Source: JACVRW01 sp963803245 (lineage in GTDB: Bacteria > Actinomycetota > Thermoleophilia > Solirubrobacterales > Thermoleophilaceae). From it: a stretch of 64,000 nt of DNA. A model generated the notes under the pieces. It was given only the letters and a program-made list of their open reading frames with translations. It was not told the origin of the DNA and did no database searches. The stretch's first letter is position 1, and every line of letters begins with the position of its first letter. Where the stretch lies: positions 248,001 to 312,000 of the forward strand of contig CAWDLI010000015.1 of assembly GCA_963803245.1 (NCBI GenBank), given 5' to 3'. Of this stretch, positions 33,750 through 42,203 are shown piece after piece. The position numbers were made by a program, and so were the translations under genes.

Positions 33750-34409
33750 ATGACACTGCGGATCGGCGACACGGCCCCGGACTTCGAGGCCGACACGACG
33801 GAGGGGCGGATCCAGTTCCACGAATGGATGGGGGACGGCTGGGCCATCCTGTTCTCGCACCCGAAGGACTTCACGCCCGTGTGCACGACGGAGCTCGGCT
33901 ACATGGCCAAGCTCAAGCCGGACTTCGAGAGCAGGAACGTGAAGGTCCTCGGCCTCTCCGTCGATCCGGTCGACAGGCACAGCGAGTGGTTCGCCGACAT
34001 CGAGGCCACGCAGGGACACGCGCCGAACTACCCGCTGATCGGCGACGCCGACTACAACGTCTCGAAGCTGTACGACATGCTTCCCGACGAGATCGAGGGC
34101 GACCCGCTCGAGCGGACTCCGGCCGACAACCAGACGGTGCGCAACGTCGTCGTGGTCGGCCCGGACAAGAAGGTCAAGCTCATCCTCGCCTACCCGATGA
34201 CCACGGGCCGCAACTTCGACGAGGTCTTGCGTGTGATCGACTCGCTGCAGCTGACCGCGAAGCACAAGGTCGCCACGCCGGTCAACTGGAAGCAGGGCGA
34301 GGACGTGATCATCGCAGGATCCGTGTCCGACGACGCCGCCAGGGAGACGTATCCCGACGGATGGGAGTCGCCGCGCCCGTACATCCGGATCGTGCCCCAG
34401 CCGAACTGA
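33750..34409 (+). CDS. 1-Cys peroxiredoxin (Prx6-like)
   Basis: A 219-residue thiol peroxidase reducing hydrogen peroxide and organic peroxides. The peroxidatic motif is FTPVCTTELG with C45. The C-terminal extension after residue 165 (VATPVNWKQGEDVIIAG and GWESPRPYIRIVPQPN) defines the Prx6 group. No resolving cysteine is seen in the C-terminus, so an external thiol is needed. ATG 33750 follows GAGGAGG, an excellent ribosome site. Confidence 0.94.
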   Translation: MTLRIGDTAPDFEADTTEGRIQFHEWMGDGWAILFSHPKDFTPVCTTELGYMAKLKPDFESRNVKVLGLSVDPVDRHSEWFADIEATQGHAPNYPLIGDADYNVSKLYDMLPDEIEGDPLERTPADNQTVRNVVVVGPDKKVKLILAYPMTTGRNFDEVLRVIDSLQLTAKHKVATPVNWKQGEDVIIAGSVSDDAARETYPDGWESPRPYIRIVPQPN

Positions 34410-34432
34410 GGGGCAGCTCGCCGCGATGAGTC

Positions 34433-34470
34433 TCGCGGGGTCTCGCGGTCATAGCCGGTGAACCCCGCGA
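34433..34470 (+). terminator. stem-loop after peroxiredoxin gene
   Basis: Arms TCGCGGGGT (34433-34441) and ACCCCGCGA (34462-34470) form a 9-bp stem with a 20-nt loop, 14 bp before the next start codon. It could attenuate read-through into the downstream reductase. There is no U-tract. Confidence 0.35.
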
Positions 34471-34483
34471 ACAGGAGGACCAG

Positions 34484-35056
34484 ATGGCGAAGGTGGTCGT
34501 GTCGCAATTCATCACGCTCGACGGCGTGATCGAGGATCCAGGCGGGTCCGAGAAGCACGAGCGCGGAGGCTGGGCCTTCGACTTCGATCGCGGGCCGGAC
34601 GGCGACAAGTTCAAGCTCGACGAGTTGACGGCGAGCGACGTCTTGCTGCTCGGCCGCGTGACCTACGAGGGCTTTGCCGAGGCCTGGCCGTCCAGGGAAG
34701 GGGAGTTCGCCGACAAGTTCAACAACATGCCCAAGTACGTCGTCTCCACCAGCATGGAGAAGGCCGACTGGAACAACTCGACCATCATCAAGGACGACGT
34801 GGTGGGCGAGGTCGGGAAGCTGCGGGACGAGCCCGGCGGCGACATCCTGGTCAACGGGAGCGTCCAGCTGGTGGAGACCCTCATCGAGAACGGCCTGGTC
34901 GATGAGCTCCGGCTCATGGTCTTCCCCGTGGTGCTCGGTTCCGGCAAGCGGCTCTTCAACGAGGCGAGCAACTCCACCGCCTTCCGGCTGACCGACACGA
35001 AGCCGGCGGGCGAGACACTGGTGCTGGTCTACGAGCCGGCGGCCAGGGAGGGCTGA
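34484..35056 (+). CDS. dihydrofolate-reductase-family protein
   Basis: A 190-residue protein with the RibD C-terminal/DHFR-like fold: KVVVSQFITLDGVIEDPGG at the start, DVLLLGRVTYEGFAEAWPS, and ILVNGSVQLVETLIENGLVDELRL in the second half. This YyaP/YwjB-type group is common in soil actinobacteria; true folate reduction is unlikely. It follows the peroxiredoxin gene by 74 bp and has an AGGAGG site. It overlaps the convergent membrane gene by 28 bp. Confidence 0.88.
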   Translation: MAKVVVSQFITLDGVIEDPGGSEKHERGGWAFDFDRGPDGDKFKLDELTASDVLLLGRVTYEGFAEAWPSREGEFADKFNNMPKYVVSTSMEKADWNNSTIIKDDVVGEVGKLRDEPGGDILVNGSVQLVETLIENGLVDELRLMVFPVVLGSGKRLFNEASNSTAFRLTDTKPAGETLVLVYEPAAREG

Positions 35057-35508
35057 GCGACCCGACCGGGCGACGGGGGCTCGCCCCCCGCCTGGATCGA
35101 GCTTGCCACCTCGTCCAGGAGCCTTCCGCTCGCGCGCCACCCCACCACCTGCCACTCGAGGGTCGCGACCGGCCGGGTCGTGGTTTCGGCCCGCACGCGC
35201 CAAGGCCGCCGCAGAAGCAGCCGGCCCGCGACGCCCGCTAGGAAGAGGACGAGGAGCAGCACGAGCTCCACGGCCAGTGCCACGAGCGGCCAGACGACGA
35301 GGAAGAGCAGCACGCCGGCCACGGCGACCGCCAGCGCGATGAGGATGGCCGCCGGCGTGATGTCGTCCAGGCCGAGGAAGTCGTCCCAGGACCAGCCATC
35401 GCCGTCGCCGGAGGGCGCGTCTGAAAGATCGCGCTCTCGCCGAAGGCGAACCGAGTGCTCCACCCACACTCGTCGGACCTTCCAGGTTCGTCCGTCAGGC
35501 GCCACCAC
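35029..35508 (-). CDS. small membrane protein of unknown function
   Basis: A 159-residue protein starting VVAPDGRTWKVRRVWVEH. The GTG at 35508 is preferred because AGGAG lies 8 bp upstream. After a basic and acidic soluble N-terminus there are two adjoining hydrophobic segments (AAILIALAVAVAGVLLFL and LALAVELVLLLVLFLAGV), then a basic tail. No family recognised. It is divergent from the HhH-GPD gene; its end overlaps the DHFR-like gene. Confidence 0.65.
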   Translation of the reverse strand: MVAPDGRTWKVRRVWVEHSVRLRRERDLSDAPSGDGDGWSWDDFLGLDDITPAAILIALAVAVAGVLLFLVVWPLVALAVELVLLLVLFLAGVAGRLLLRRPWRVRAETTTRPVATLEWQVVGWRASGRLLDEVASSIQAGGEPPSPGRVAQPSLAAGS

Positions 35509-35526
35509 GCGCCTAGCTCCTGCAAC

Positions 35527-35542
35527 GGGTAGGAGGCTACCC
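35527..35542. promoter_or_regulatory. short palindrome in a divergent promoter region
   Basis: GGGTAG and CTACCC separated by GAGG, in the 57-bp gap between the divergent membrane-protein and HhH-GPD genes. It could be a regulator site or a small hairpin. Confidence 0.3.
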
Positions 35543-35565
35543 AGCAGCCCCGGTACGATCGACCC

Positions 35566-36117
35566 GTGCCGGATCGCCTGTTCTTCACGGAGTCCGACGA
35601 GGCGAATGCGCTGATCGCCTCCGACCCGATGGCGCTGCTGGTGGGCTTCGTGCTCGACCAGCAGGTGACGGTGCAGAAGGCGTTCTCCGGACCGCTGGTG
35701 CTGCGCGAGCGCCTCGGCGCGATCGACGCGGCCACCCTCGCGTCGGCCGATCTCGAGCCGGTGTTCAGGACGCGGCCGGCGATCCACCGCTTCCCCGGAT
35801 CCATGGCCCGGCGGGTGCACGACCTCGCCGTTTACGTGCGCGACCACCACGGCGGCGACGCCGCGCGCGTGTGGACCGAGGCGAGCGATTCGGACGAGCT
35901 GCGGGCCAACCTGGCGGCGCTCCCCGGGTTCGGCGAGATGAAGATCAAGGCACTCGGCTCCGTCCTCGCGAAGCGCTTCGGCGTGGAGGCGGCGCGCGAC
36001 CTGGTGCCCTGGCATCCCACGTTGGGCGATGTCGATTCGCCGCAGGCACTCGCGGACTACCAGTCGGCCAAACGAGTTCACAAGGCCGAATGGTCGAAGG
36101 CCGCGACGGGGTCGTAG
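35566..36117 (+). CDS. HhH-GPD-type base-excision repair protein
   Basis: A 183-residue DNA-glycosylase-like protein. The N-terminal LLVGFVLDQQVTVQKAFSGP is the family signature of the short actinobacterial HhH-GPD proteins, and the helix-hairpin-helix is LAALPGFGEMKIKALGSVLAKRFG. In canonical members a catalytic Asp follows the GPD loop; here the loop is LPGFGEMK and an Asp is seen in ARDLVPWHPTLGD. No Fe-S cluster cysteines. The substrate lesion is unknown. Confidence 0.85.
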   Translation: MPDRLFFTESDEANALIASDPMALLVGFVLDQQVTVQKAFSGPLVLRERLGAIDAATLASADLEPVFRTRPAIHRFPGSMARRVHDLAVYVRDHHGGDAARVWTEASDSDELRANLAALPGFGEMKIKALGSVLAKRFGVEAARDLVPWHPTLGDVDSPQALADYQSAKRVHKAEWSKAATGS

Positions 36118-36563
36118 GCACCGACACGAGCTGCCCCCGGTGCGGCGCGGGAGCGCGCGCCGGGACGTCCACCTGCCGCCGCTGCGGCTTCGAGTTCCTC
36201 GAGGCACGCCCCCGCCGGTCACTGCCGCGCCCGTCCCCGCGATGGATCGTCGCGTCCCTGCTCGTGGTGGCCGCGGTCGCAACGACCGTGGGCCTGGTCT
36301 CGCGCGATTCCCCTCCCGAGGCGCCCGCGCCCGTGCCGCCGGCCGGGGCCGAGACGCGGCTTATGACCCAGCTGCGGGCGGGAGGCGTGGACGACGCGGG
36401 GTCTGTCCGCTGCCGGGGGTCGATCCGGCGCGGCCGCCTGACGCGCTGCGAGCTCGTGTACGCCGACGGTGACACGCAGCTGCTCCTGGTCGACCTCACG
36501 GCGGACGGAGAGCTCGACATCCAGCAGCCCTATCCGGCTCAGCGGCGGCCCGCCGGGGGGTGA
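36090..36563 (+). CDS. zinc-ribbon membrane-anchored protein
   Basis: A 157-residue protein. A double CxxC zinc ribbon (CPRCG and CRRCG) lies near residues 15-35, followed by a single membrane helix (WIVASLLVVAAVATTVGLV), a Pro-rich linker, and a small C-terminal domain with two Cys (VRCRGSI and LTRCELVYADG). The ATG at 36090 overlaps the HhH gene by 28 bp. The C-terminal part resembles the secreted DUF4333-like domain, but this is a weak match. Confidence 0.68.
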   Translation: MVEGRDGVVGTDTSCPRCGAGARAGTSTCRRCGFEFLEARPRRSLPRPSPRWIVASLLVVAAVATTVGLVSRDSPPEAPAPVPPAGAETRLMTQLRAGGVDDAGSVRCRGSIRRGRLTRCELVYADGDTQLLLVDLTADGELDIQQPYPAQRRPAGG

Positions 36564-37324
36564 CCGCCACCCTCCTGACCAAGCTGCTCCTCGGCCCCGG
36601 CCTGGTCGTGGCAGCGTCCATGGCCGGCCGGCGCTGGGGTTCCGCGGTGTCGGGGATCCTGGTCGCCATCCCGATCGTCCTCGGGCCGATCCTGCTGATC
36701 ATCACGATCGAGCACGGCGAGGCCTTCGGCGCCGAGGCGGCCACGTCTTCGCTGCTGGCGATGGTCGCCCTCGCCGTCTTCGTGGTGGCGTTCGAGCGGA
36801 CCGGTCGCACGCGTCGGTGGGAGATCGCCACGCTGGCCGGCTGGGCGGCGTTCCTGGCCGTCGCTGTGGTGCTCTCGGAGATCGACGCCTCGCCCGTCGT
36901 CGCGCTGGTCGCCGCGGTCGCCGCGTTCGCGCTGGCACTGGCGGTCACACCGCCGCCCCCCACGCCTCCCGGTCCGCGCACGCCGCCGCCGGCATGGGAC
37001 CTGCCCGCGCGCGCCCTCGCCACGGCAGCGTTGATCCTTGCCCTCACGGGCGCAGCGGGAGCGCTCGGCCCCGCGCTGGCCGGCGCGCTCGCGCCGTTTC
37101 CGGTCGCAACGACGGTGGTCGCGGCGTTCGTGCTCGGCCAGGATGGCCCGGCGGCCGCGACCGAGCTGCTGCGTGGCTTCCTGCGGGCGATCTTCGGCAC
37201 GGTGGCGTTCTGCTTCCTCCTGGCCGTCCTGCTCGAGCCGCTCGGCACCGCGGCGGCATTCGCCATTGGGCTCGGCGGCACGCTCGCCGTGCAGCTCGTG
37301 GTGCTGACGGCGCAACGCCGCTAG
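36560..37324 (+). CDS. polytopic membrane protein of unknown function
   Basis: A 254-residue protein with about eight hydrophobic segments in two similar halves split by a Pro-rich loop (PPPPTPPGPRTPPP). Each half opens with a TKLLLGPGLVVAAS- or ATAALILALTGAAG-type helix, then a GxLxxxPxxxxP-type segment (GILVAIPIVLGPILLI; GALAPFPVATTVV). It resembles GlpM/DUF3147-like duplicated proteins. GTG start overlaps the preceding stop as GTGA. Confidence 0.65.
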   Translation: MTATLLTKLLLGPGLVVAASMAGRRWGSAVSGILVAIPIVLGPILLIITIEHGEAFGAEAATSSLLAMVALAVFVVAFERTGRTRRWEIATLAGWAAFLAVAVVLSEIDASPVVALVAAVAAFALALAVTPPPPTPPGPRTPPPAWDLPARALATAALILALTGAAGALGPALAGALAPFPVATTVVAAFVLGQDGPAAATELLRGFLRAIFGTVAFCFLLAVLLEPLGTAAAFAIGLGGTLAVQLVVLTAQRR

Positions 37325-37331
37325 TGCCACG

Positions 37332-38429
37332 ATGCGTGGCATGCCTGACCAGTCTGCAGATCGCCACGAAGTAATCGTCATCGGAGGAGGCCAGGCCGGC
37401 CTCGCCATGGGGCACTTCCTCGCCCGGCAGGGACGGCGGTTCACCATCCTGGAGGCTTCGGCCGAGCCGGCGGCCGCGTGGCGGGCCAGGTGGGACTCGC
37501 TGCAGCTCTTCACCCCCGCGCGCTACAGCAGCCTGCCCGGGCTGAAGTTCCCGGGCGATCCGGACAGCTACCCGCTCCGGGACGACGTGGTGGCCTACCT
37601 GACCGACTACGCCCGCCACTTCGACCTGCCGGTTGAGCTGAACAGCCGGGTGCGCTCCCTCCGCCGGGCGGACGGCGGCTACGTGATCGACGTGGACGAC
37701 CGGAGCTACGGAGCCGACCAGGTGGTGGTGGCCACCGGGCCGTTCCAGGAGCCGCTCGTGCCGGCCGTGGCCCAGCAGCTCGACGGCGACGTGGTCCAGC
37801 TGCACAGCAGCGCGTACCGCTCCCCGCAGGGCCTTCCCGCGGGACCCGTGCTCGTCGTGGGGGGCGGGAACACCGGCTTCCAGATCGCGGCCGAGTTGGC
37901 CGGGTCGCACGAGGTCCATCTCTCGATCGGCTCCCGGCAGACCCCGCTTCCTCAGCGCCTGTTCGGGCGTGATCTCTTCCGCTACCTCGAGGCCACCGGC
38001 CTGATGAGCAAGACGACGACATCGCGCATCGGCCGGCGGATGAAGGACCGAGACACGCTCATCGGCTCGAGCCCTCGTTCGGCGCGCCGCCGCCACGGGG
38101 TCGGGCTCCGCCCGCGCACCACGGACGCCGCGGGACCCGAGATCGGCTTCGAGGACGGCACTTCGATCAGGCCCGCCACCGTGATCTGGGCGACTGGATT
38201 CCGCTACGACCACTCCTGGATCGAGGTCCCGGTCTTCGACGACGGCGGCGCGGTGGCGCACGAGCGCGGCGTGACCGGCTCGCCCGGCCTCTACTTCCTC
38301 GGACTGCAGTGGCAGTACACGAGGGGCTCGGCGCTGCTCGGGTGGGTCAAGGACGACGCCAAGCACCTGGCGGAGAGGATCGACGCCTTCCGGCCGGCGC
38401 CGGGTCTCACACCGGCGGTGACCTCATGA
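37332..38429 (+). CDS. FAD-dependent oxidoreductase / flavin monooxygenase-like
   Basis: A 365-residue flavoprotein of the CzcO-like class. FAD-binding GxGxxG is VIVIGGGQAGLAMG near residue 18; the NADPH-binding site is VLVVGGGNTGFQIAAELA near 178; ATGF (VIWATGFRYDHSW) is near 295. The FMO FxGxxxHxxxW motif is not seen. It may start at 37332 or at the ATG 9 bp later. Its stop overlaps the multicopper oxidase start as ATGA, so the two are made together; they may detoxify metal or organic substrates jointly. Confidence 0.9.
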   Translation: MRGMPDQSADRHEVIVIGGGQAGLAMGHFLARQGRRFTILEASAEPAAAWRARWDSLQLFTPARYSSLPGLKFPGDPDSYPLRDDVVAYLTDYARHFDLPVELNSRVRSLRRADGGYVIDVDDRSYGADQVVVATGPFQEPLVPAVAQQLDGDVVQLHSSAYRSPQGLPAGPVLVVGGGNTGFQIAAELAGSHEVHLSIGSRQTPLPQRLFGRDLFRYLEATGLMSKTTTSRIGRRMKDRDTLIGSSPRSARRRHGVGLRPRTTDAAGPEIGFEDGTSIRPATVIWATGFRYDHSWIEVPVFDDGGAVAHERGVTGSPGLYFLGLQWQYTRGSALLGWVKDDAKHLAERIDAFRPAPGLTPAVTS

Positions 38430-40030
38430 CCCGGTTCCCGACGGACACCGGCGGTCTCCCCGAGGCGGTCCAGCCCGAGACCGTCGAGCTGGCAGACGGC
38501 GACACGTTCGAGCTGCGCATCGCCCCGGTGGCGAAGCGCCTCGGCGAGCACACGGTGCGGATGCTCGGCTACAACGGCTCGACGCCCGGCCCGACCCTGA
38601 AGGTGCCGGAGGGCTCCGAGATCGTCGTGAACGTGGCCAACGAGGGCGACCTCGAGGCAACGGTCCACTGGCACGGGCTGCGGCTCGACAACCGCTACGA
38701 CGGCACGCATCAGACCCAGGAAGAGATCCCCATCGGCGGCACGTTCCAGGCTCGGGTCAGGTTCCCCGACCCCGGGCTGTACTGGTACCACCCCCACACC
38801 CGCGAGGACTACGGCAAGGAGATGGGCCTCTACGGCAACGTCCTGGTCGTGCCGAGCGACCCGGGCTACTGGCCCGCGGCGAACCGCGATCTGCTGCTGA
38901 CGCTCGACGACATCCTGCTCGAGGACGGCAAGGTCGCCCCCTTCAGCCCGTCCGAGACGACGCACGCGGCCATGGGGCGCTTCGGAAACGTGCTGCTCGT
39001 GGCCGGGGAGCCCGACCTCAGGCTGTCCACGCGCCTAGGCGAGGTCGTGCGCCTCTACCTCACGAACACCGCCAACACGCGCGTCTTCAAGGTCGCCCTC
39101 CCGGGGGCGCGCATGAAGCTGGTCGGCGGCGACAGCGGACGTGCCGAGCACGAGGAGTTCGTGGAAGATCTGGTGATCGCGCCATCGGAGCGGCTTGTCG
39201 TGGACGTCCTCTTCGAGCGGCCGGGAGAGCTCACGCTGGAGCACCGCACTCCGGGGAAGGTCTATCCGCTCGCCGCGATCGACGTGGCCGAGGAGCGCGC
39301 CGAGCCGTCGCTTCAGGAGGAGTTCGAGATCCTGCGCTCCAACGCCGAGATGGCCGCCGAGCGCGAGCGCATCGCCCCGTACATCGACGCACACCCGGAC
39401 AAGCGACTCGCCTTCATCGCCGAGATGGACATGGACTCACCGGAGGGCGAGGAGGCGACCACCTACACGTGCCCGATGCACCCCGAGGTCGTGAGCGAGA
39501 CGCCCGGCCACTGCCCCGAGTGCGGCATGAAGCTGCTGCCGAGCAATCTCGTGGCCGAGGCCGGCGGTGGCCATGAGCACCACGAGCACCACGAGCACGA
39601 CCACGGTCACGACCACGGCGCCGCCGACGGCATCGAGTGGGAGGACGACATGGTCGACGTCAACCGGCTGACCACGCCGGCGAACATGCGCTGGAAGCTG
39701 GTCGACCGCGACACCGACGCGGAGAACACGGCGATCGACTGGCGGTTCCGCGTGGGCGACCGGGTGAAGATCCGGCTACTCAACGAGATGGCCGGCGACC
39801 ACCCGATGCATCACCCGTTCCACATCCACGGCGCCGGTCGGTTCCTGGTCCTCAGCCGCGACGGCGTGGTCGAGCCCAATCTGATGTGGCACGACACCAT
39901 CCTGGTGCCGGCCGGCCAGACCGTCGACATCCTGCTCGACGTGACCAACCCCGGGATCTGGATGTCGCACTGCCACATCGCCGAGCACCACGAGAGCGGC
40001 ATGATGTTCAGCTTCCAGGTCGACGAGTAG
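38426..40030 (+). CDS. multicopper oxidase with inserted heavy-metal-binding domain
   Basis: A 534-residue copper oxidase with no signal peptide seen. Copper-site motifs: HWHGLRLD near 81, WYHPHTRED, HPMHHPFHIHGAGRF and WMSHCHIAEHHESGMM near 515. Between the second and third cupredoxin domains is an insert: YTCPMHPEVVSETPGHCPEC onward (about 347-375), a heavy-metal-binding domain with CPMH and CPECGMKL, then a His-rich run HEHHEHHEHDHGHDHG. The closest role is copper or other soft-metal oxidation or resistance. It is coupled to an FAD oxidoreductase. Confidence 0.92.
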   Translation: MTRFPTDTGGLPEAVQPETVELADGDTFELRIAPVAKRLGEHTVRMLGYNGSTPGPTLKVPEGSEIVVNVANEGDLEATVHWHGLRLDNRYDGTHQTQEEIPIGGTFQARVRFPDPGLYWYHPHTREDYGKEMGLYGNVLVVPSDPGYWPAANRDLLLTLDDILLEDGKVAPFSPSETTHAAMGRFGNVLLVAGEPDLRLSTRLGEVVRLYLTNTANTRVFKVALPGARMKLVGGDSGRAEHEEFVEDLVIAPSERLVVDVLFERPGELTLEHRTPGKVYPLAAIDVAEERAEPSLQEEFEILRSNAEMAAERERIAPYIDAHPDKRLAFIAEMDMDSPEGEEATTYTCPMHPEVVSETPGHCPECGMKLLPSNLVAEAGGGHEHHEHHEHDHGHDHGAADGIEWEDDMVDVNRLTTPANMRWKLVDRDTDAENTAIDWRFRVGDRVKIRLLNEMAGDHPMHHPFHIHGAGRFLVLSRDGVVEPNLMWHDTILVPAGQTVDILLDVTNPGIWMSHCHIAEHHESGMMFSFQVDE

Positions 40031-40057
40031 AGGTAGAGTCCGCCCGAGGCTGCTGGC

Positions 40058-40894
40058 TTGAACGAGATCTCCGCCCCCAGACGGCTCTTCTTCGGCGTCA
40101 TCTGCATTGCCGCGCTGTTCGTCGCGTACATGGGGCTCTTCGCTCCCGAGCGGCTCGACGAGTCGTTCACCTGGGTGGTGCTGCCGCCCCTGCACGCGCG
40201 CTTCGTCGGCGTTCTCTACCTGTTCGGCGGCGTCTACATGATCGGCTGCATCCTCGCCCCGCGCTGGTCGCAGGTCTCGCCCGCCCTGCCGGCGATCGGC
40301 ATCTTCACCAGCCTCCTCCTGCTCGTGACGCTCCTGAACCTCGAGGCGTTCGACTTCGACAAGGGCCCGGTGTGGGTCTGGACGCTGTCCTACATCATCT
40401 ATCCGACGATCGCCTTCGCCCTCGCGTGGACAGCGCGCAACCGTGAGGTTCCCCCTGTCGGCGGGCCCGCTGTCGCGCCCTGGGCGCGAGCGTTCCTCAG
40501 GGCGCAGGGGCTGGTGTTCGCGCTCCTCGGCGTGCTGCTGCTCGTGGCCCGCGGCGCCATGGTGGACGTCTGGCCCTGGCCGATCAGTGAGGGCCTGGCC
40601 CAGTTCTATGGCGGTCCGTTCATCGCCTACGCCTTCTGCAGCTGGGTCTACTCCGAGCGCCGCACCTGGGCCGAGCTGGCCGCGATTGCGCCGGCGATGC
40701 TGGTGTTCACCGCCGGGACCGTCGTCGTGTCGCTGATGCACGACGAGCTGTTCTCGAGCTCGGACCTGGCCACGTGGGTCTGGTTCCTGGGGTTCGGCGG
40801 CGCCGCCCTGGCGCTGCTGGCCATCACGGCGCGCGCCCTGCCTGCCGCCGTGGCCGACCGCAGCCTGACGGTCGAGCCCGCGGCAGCCGCCTAG
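40058..40894 (+). CDS. polytopic membrane protein downstream of the copper oxidase
   Basis: A 278-residue protein with about eight hydrophobic helices, beginning at TTG 40058 (MNEISAPRRLFFGVICIAAL). Charged loops hold FAPERLDESFTW and DLATW motifs. Not a recognised family. It is 27 bp after the multicopper oxidase, so probably in the same transcript; it ends 4 bp from the convergent hydrolase stop. Confidence 0.7.
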   Translation: MNEISAPRRLFFGVICIAALFVAYMGLFAPERLDESFTWVVLPPLHARFVGVLYLFGGVYMIGCILAPRWSQVSPALPAIGIFTSLLLLVTLLNLEAFDFDKGPVWVWTLSYIIYPTIAFALAWTARNREVPPVGGPAVAPWARAFLRAQGLVFALLGVLLLVARGAMVDVWPWPISEGLAQFYGGPFIAYAFCSWVYSERRTWAELAAIAPAMLVFTAGTVVVSLMHDELFSSSDLATWVWFLGFGGAALALLAITARALPAAVADRSLTVEPAAAA

Positions 40895-40898
40895 ATCC

Positions 40899-41705
40899 TC
40901 ACGGGCTCGCCCTGCGGGTGGTGAAGCCGAGGATCAGCTGCGCGGTCTCGACGGGGACGTCCAGCTGAGGACAGTGGCCGACGCCGTCGAGCTCGATCCA
41001 GTCGGCATTGGGCAGCCACTCGTCGCGGAAGCGGGCGGCCGCCGACGGCCACGGCAGCAGCCTGTCCTCGGTGCCCCACACGATCCGCACGGGGCAGGTG
41101 ATCTTCCGCGCGTCGAGCTCCCACTCCCCGCGTAGCGCGTATTCGATCAGGGCGGGGGCGGCATCGCATGCGGCCACCCCGCGCAACTGGTGAGCGATCA
41201 GGTCGGCCGGGATGTGCTCGAAGTTCGTGGCGACCAACTCGGTCGCGCGGCGCCGTCCCTCCGGCGTGGCGAGCAGCGCCTCGGCGTGCGGCGCCGCGGC
41301 CTTCGCCAGGTCGTACAGGTTCGTCTGAACGCCGAGCGTCTCCCTGTACGAGTCGTCGCCCTTCGCCCAGCCGCCGGCCGGCGCGAGCGCGACCACCGTC
41401 CGCGCCCGGCCGCGGGAGGCGAGTTGAAGAGCGACGTAGCCACCGAGCGAGTTGCCGACGATGTGCGCGGTCTCGAAGCCCTCCTCGTCCATCGCGGCCT
41501 CCACCGCGTCGGCCAGCACGTGCTCGTCGATCTCCCCTACGATCGGAGGCCCGCCGGCGTGCCCCGCCAGGGTGAGCGCGAGGACGTCGTGATGGCGCTC
41601 GAGCGCCGGCAGGACGAGCTCCCAGGTGCGCCAGACGTCGACGAAGCCGTGAATGCACACCAGCGGCTGCCCGGACCCCGCCCGATGTGATGCGGTGAAC
41701 GTCAC
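40899..41705 (-). CDS. alpha/beta-hydrolase
   Basis: A 268-residue hydrolase. Nucleophile elbow GNSLGG in IVGNSLGGYVALQLA, oxyanion HG in CIHGFVDVW, acid Asp in IVWGTEDRLLPW, and the catalytic His in VGHCPQLD. GTG 41705 overlaps the GNAT stop as GTGA. It is the last gene of the minus-strand YihY-methyltransferase-GNAT-hydrolase run. Substrate unknown; esterase or haloalkane-type chemistry is possible. Confidence 0.9.
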   Translation of the reverse strand: MTFTASHRAGSGQPLVCIHGFVDVWRTWELVLPALERHHDVLALTLAGHAGGPPIVGEIDEHVLADAVEAAMDEEGFETAHIVGNSLGGYVALQLASRGRARTVVALAPAGGWAKGDDSYRETLGVQTNLYDLAKAAAPHAEALLATPEGRRRATELVATNFEHIPADLIAHQLRGVAACDAAPALIEYALRGEWELDARKITCPVRIVWGTEDRLLPWPSAAARFRDEWLPNADWIELDGVGHCPQLDVPVETAQLILGFTTRRASP

Positions 41706-42203
41706 GCCTCGTCGAATGCCGGCTTGGCGAGCACCACCGACGTCTCGATCTGGCGCTCGGGGATGGTCCAGTACGTCCCGAGCAGCTCGGTCTTGAGCTC
41801 CGGCGAGACCTGCTCGAAGCCGTGGCGCCGGTAGAACCGGATGGCCCACTCGGCGGCGGCCCAGGTACCCACCAGGATGCGGCGGGTCGTCGCGCGCGTG
41901 AGCTGCTCGAGCAGCGCGCCGCCCATGCCCTGCCCCTGAGTGGCGGGTGCGACGTATGCATGACGGATGAGGTCGACCTTCGCGCACGGGCTGTATGCCC
42001 ATGATGCCCGTCAGCGCGCCTTCGCTCTCGTACCCCCAGAACGCGACACCGGCCGCGATCTCCTCGTCGAGCTCGTCGGGCGGCATGTACGGCTCCCGCC
42101 AGCGATCGGCCGGGATCACGCCGCGGTACGCCTCGGCCGCGGCGTTGACGATCGCGAGGATCGCCTCGCGCTCGTCGTCACGGCAGGGACGGATGGTGCT
42201 CAT
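41702..42203 (-). CDS. GNAT-family N-acetyltransferase with apparent frameshift
   Basis: Joined product about 166 residues. MSTIRPCRDDEREAILAIVN through MGIQPV is in one frame; the acetyl-CoA-binding half (VDLIRHAYVAPATQGQGMGGALLEQL, then WAIRFYRRHGFEQV) and the natural stop at 41702 are in another. The change sits near 41990 in GTGCGCGAAGGTC; one extra base or two missing would join them. QGQGMG is the canonical acetyl-CoA loop. Both flanking junctions overlap (ATGA, GTGA), so the operon was built around an intact gene. Confidence 0.75.

Noticed and set aside
39576..39620. His-codon run as a DNA repeat or CRISPR-like array
   Set aside because: It is in-frame coding sequence of the copper oxidase without spacers.
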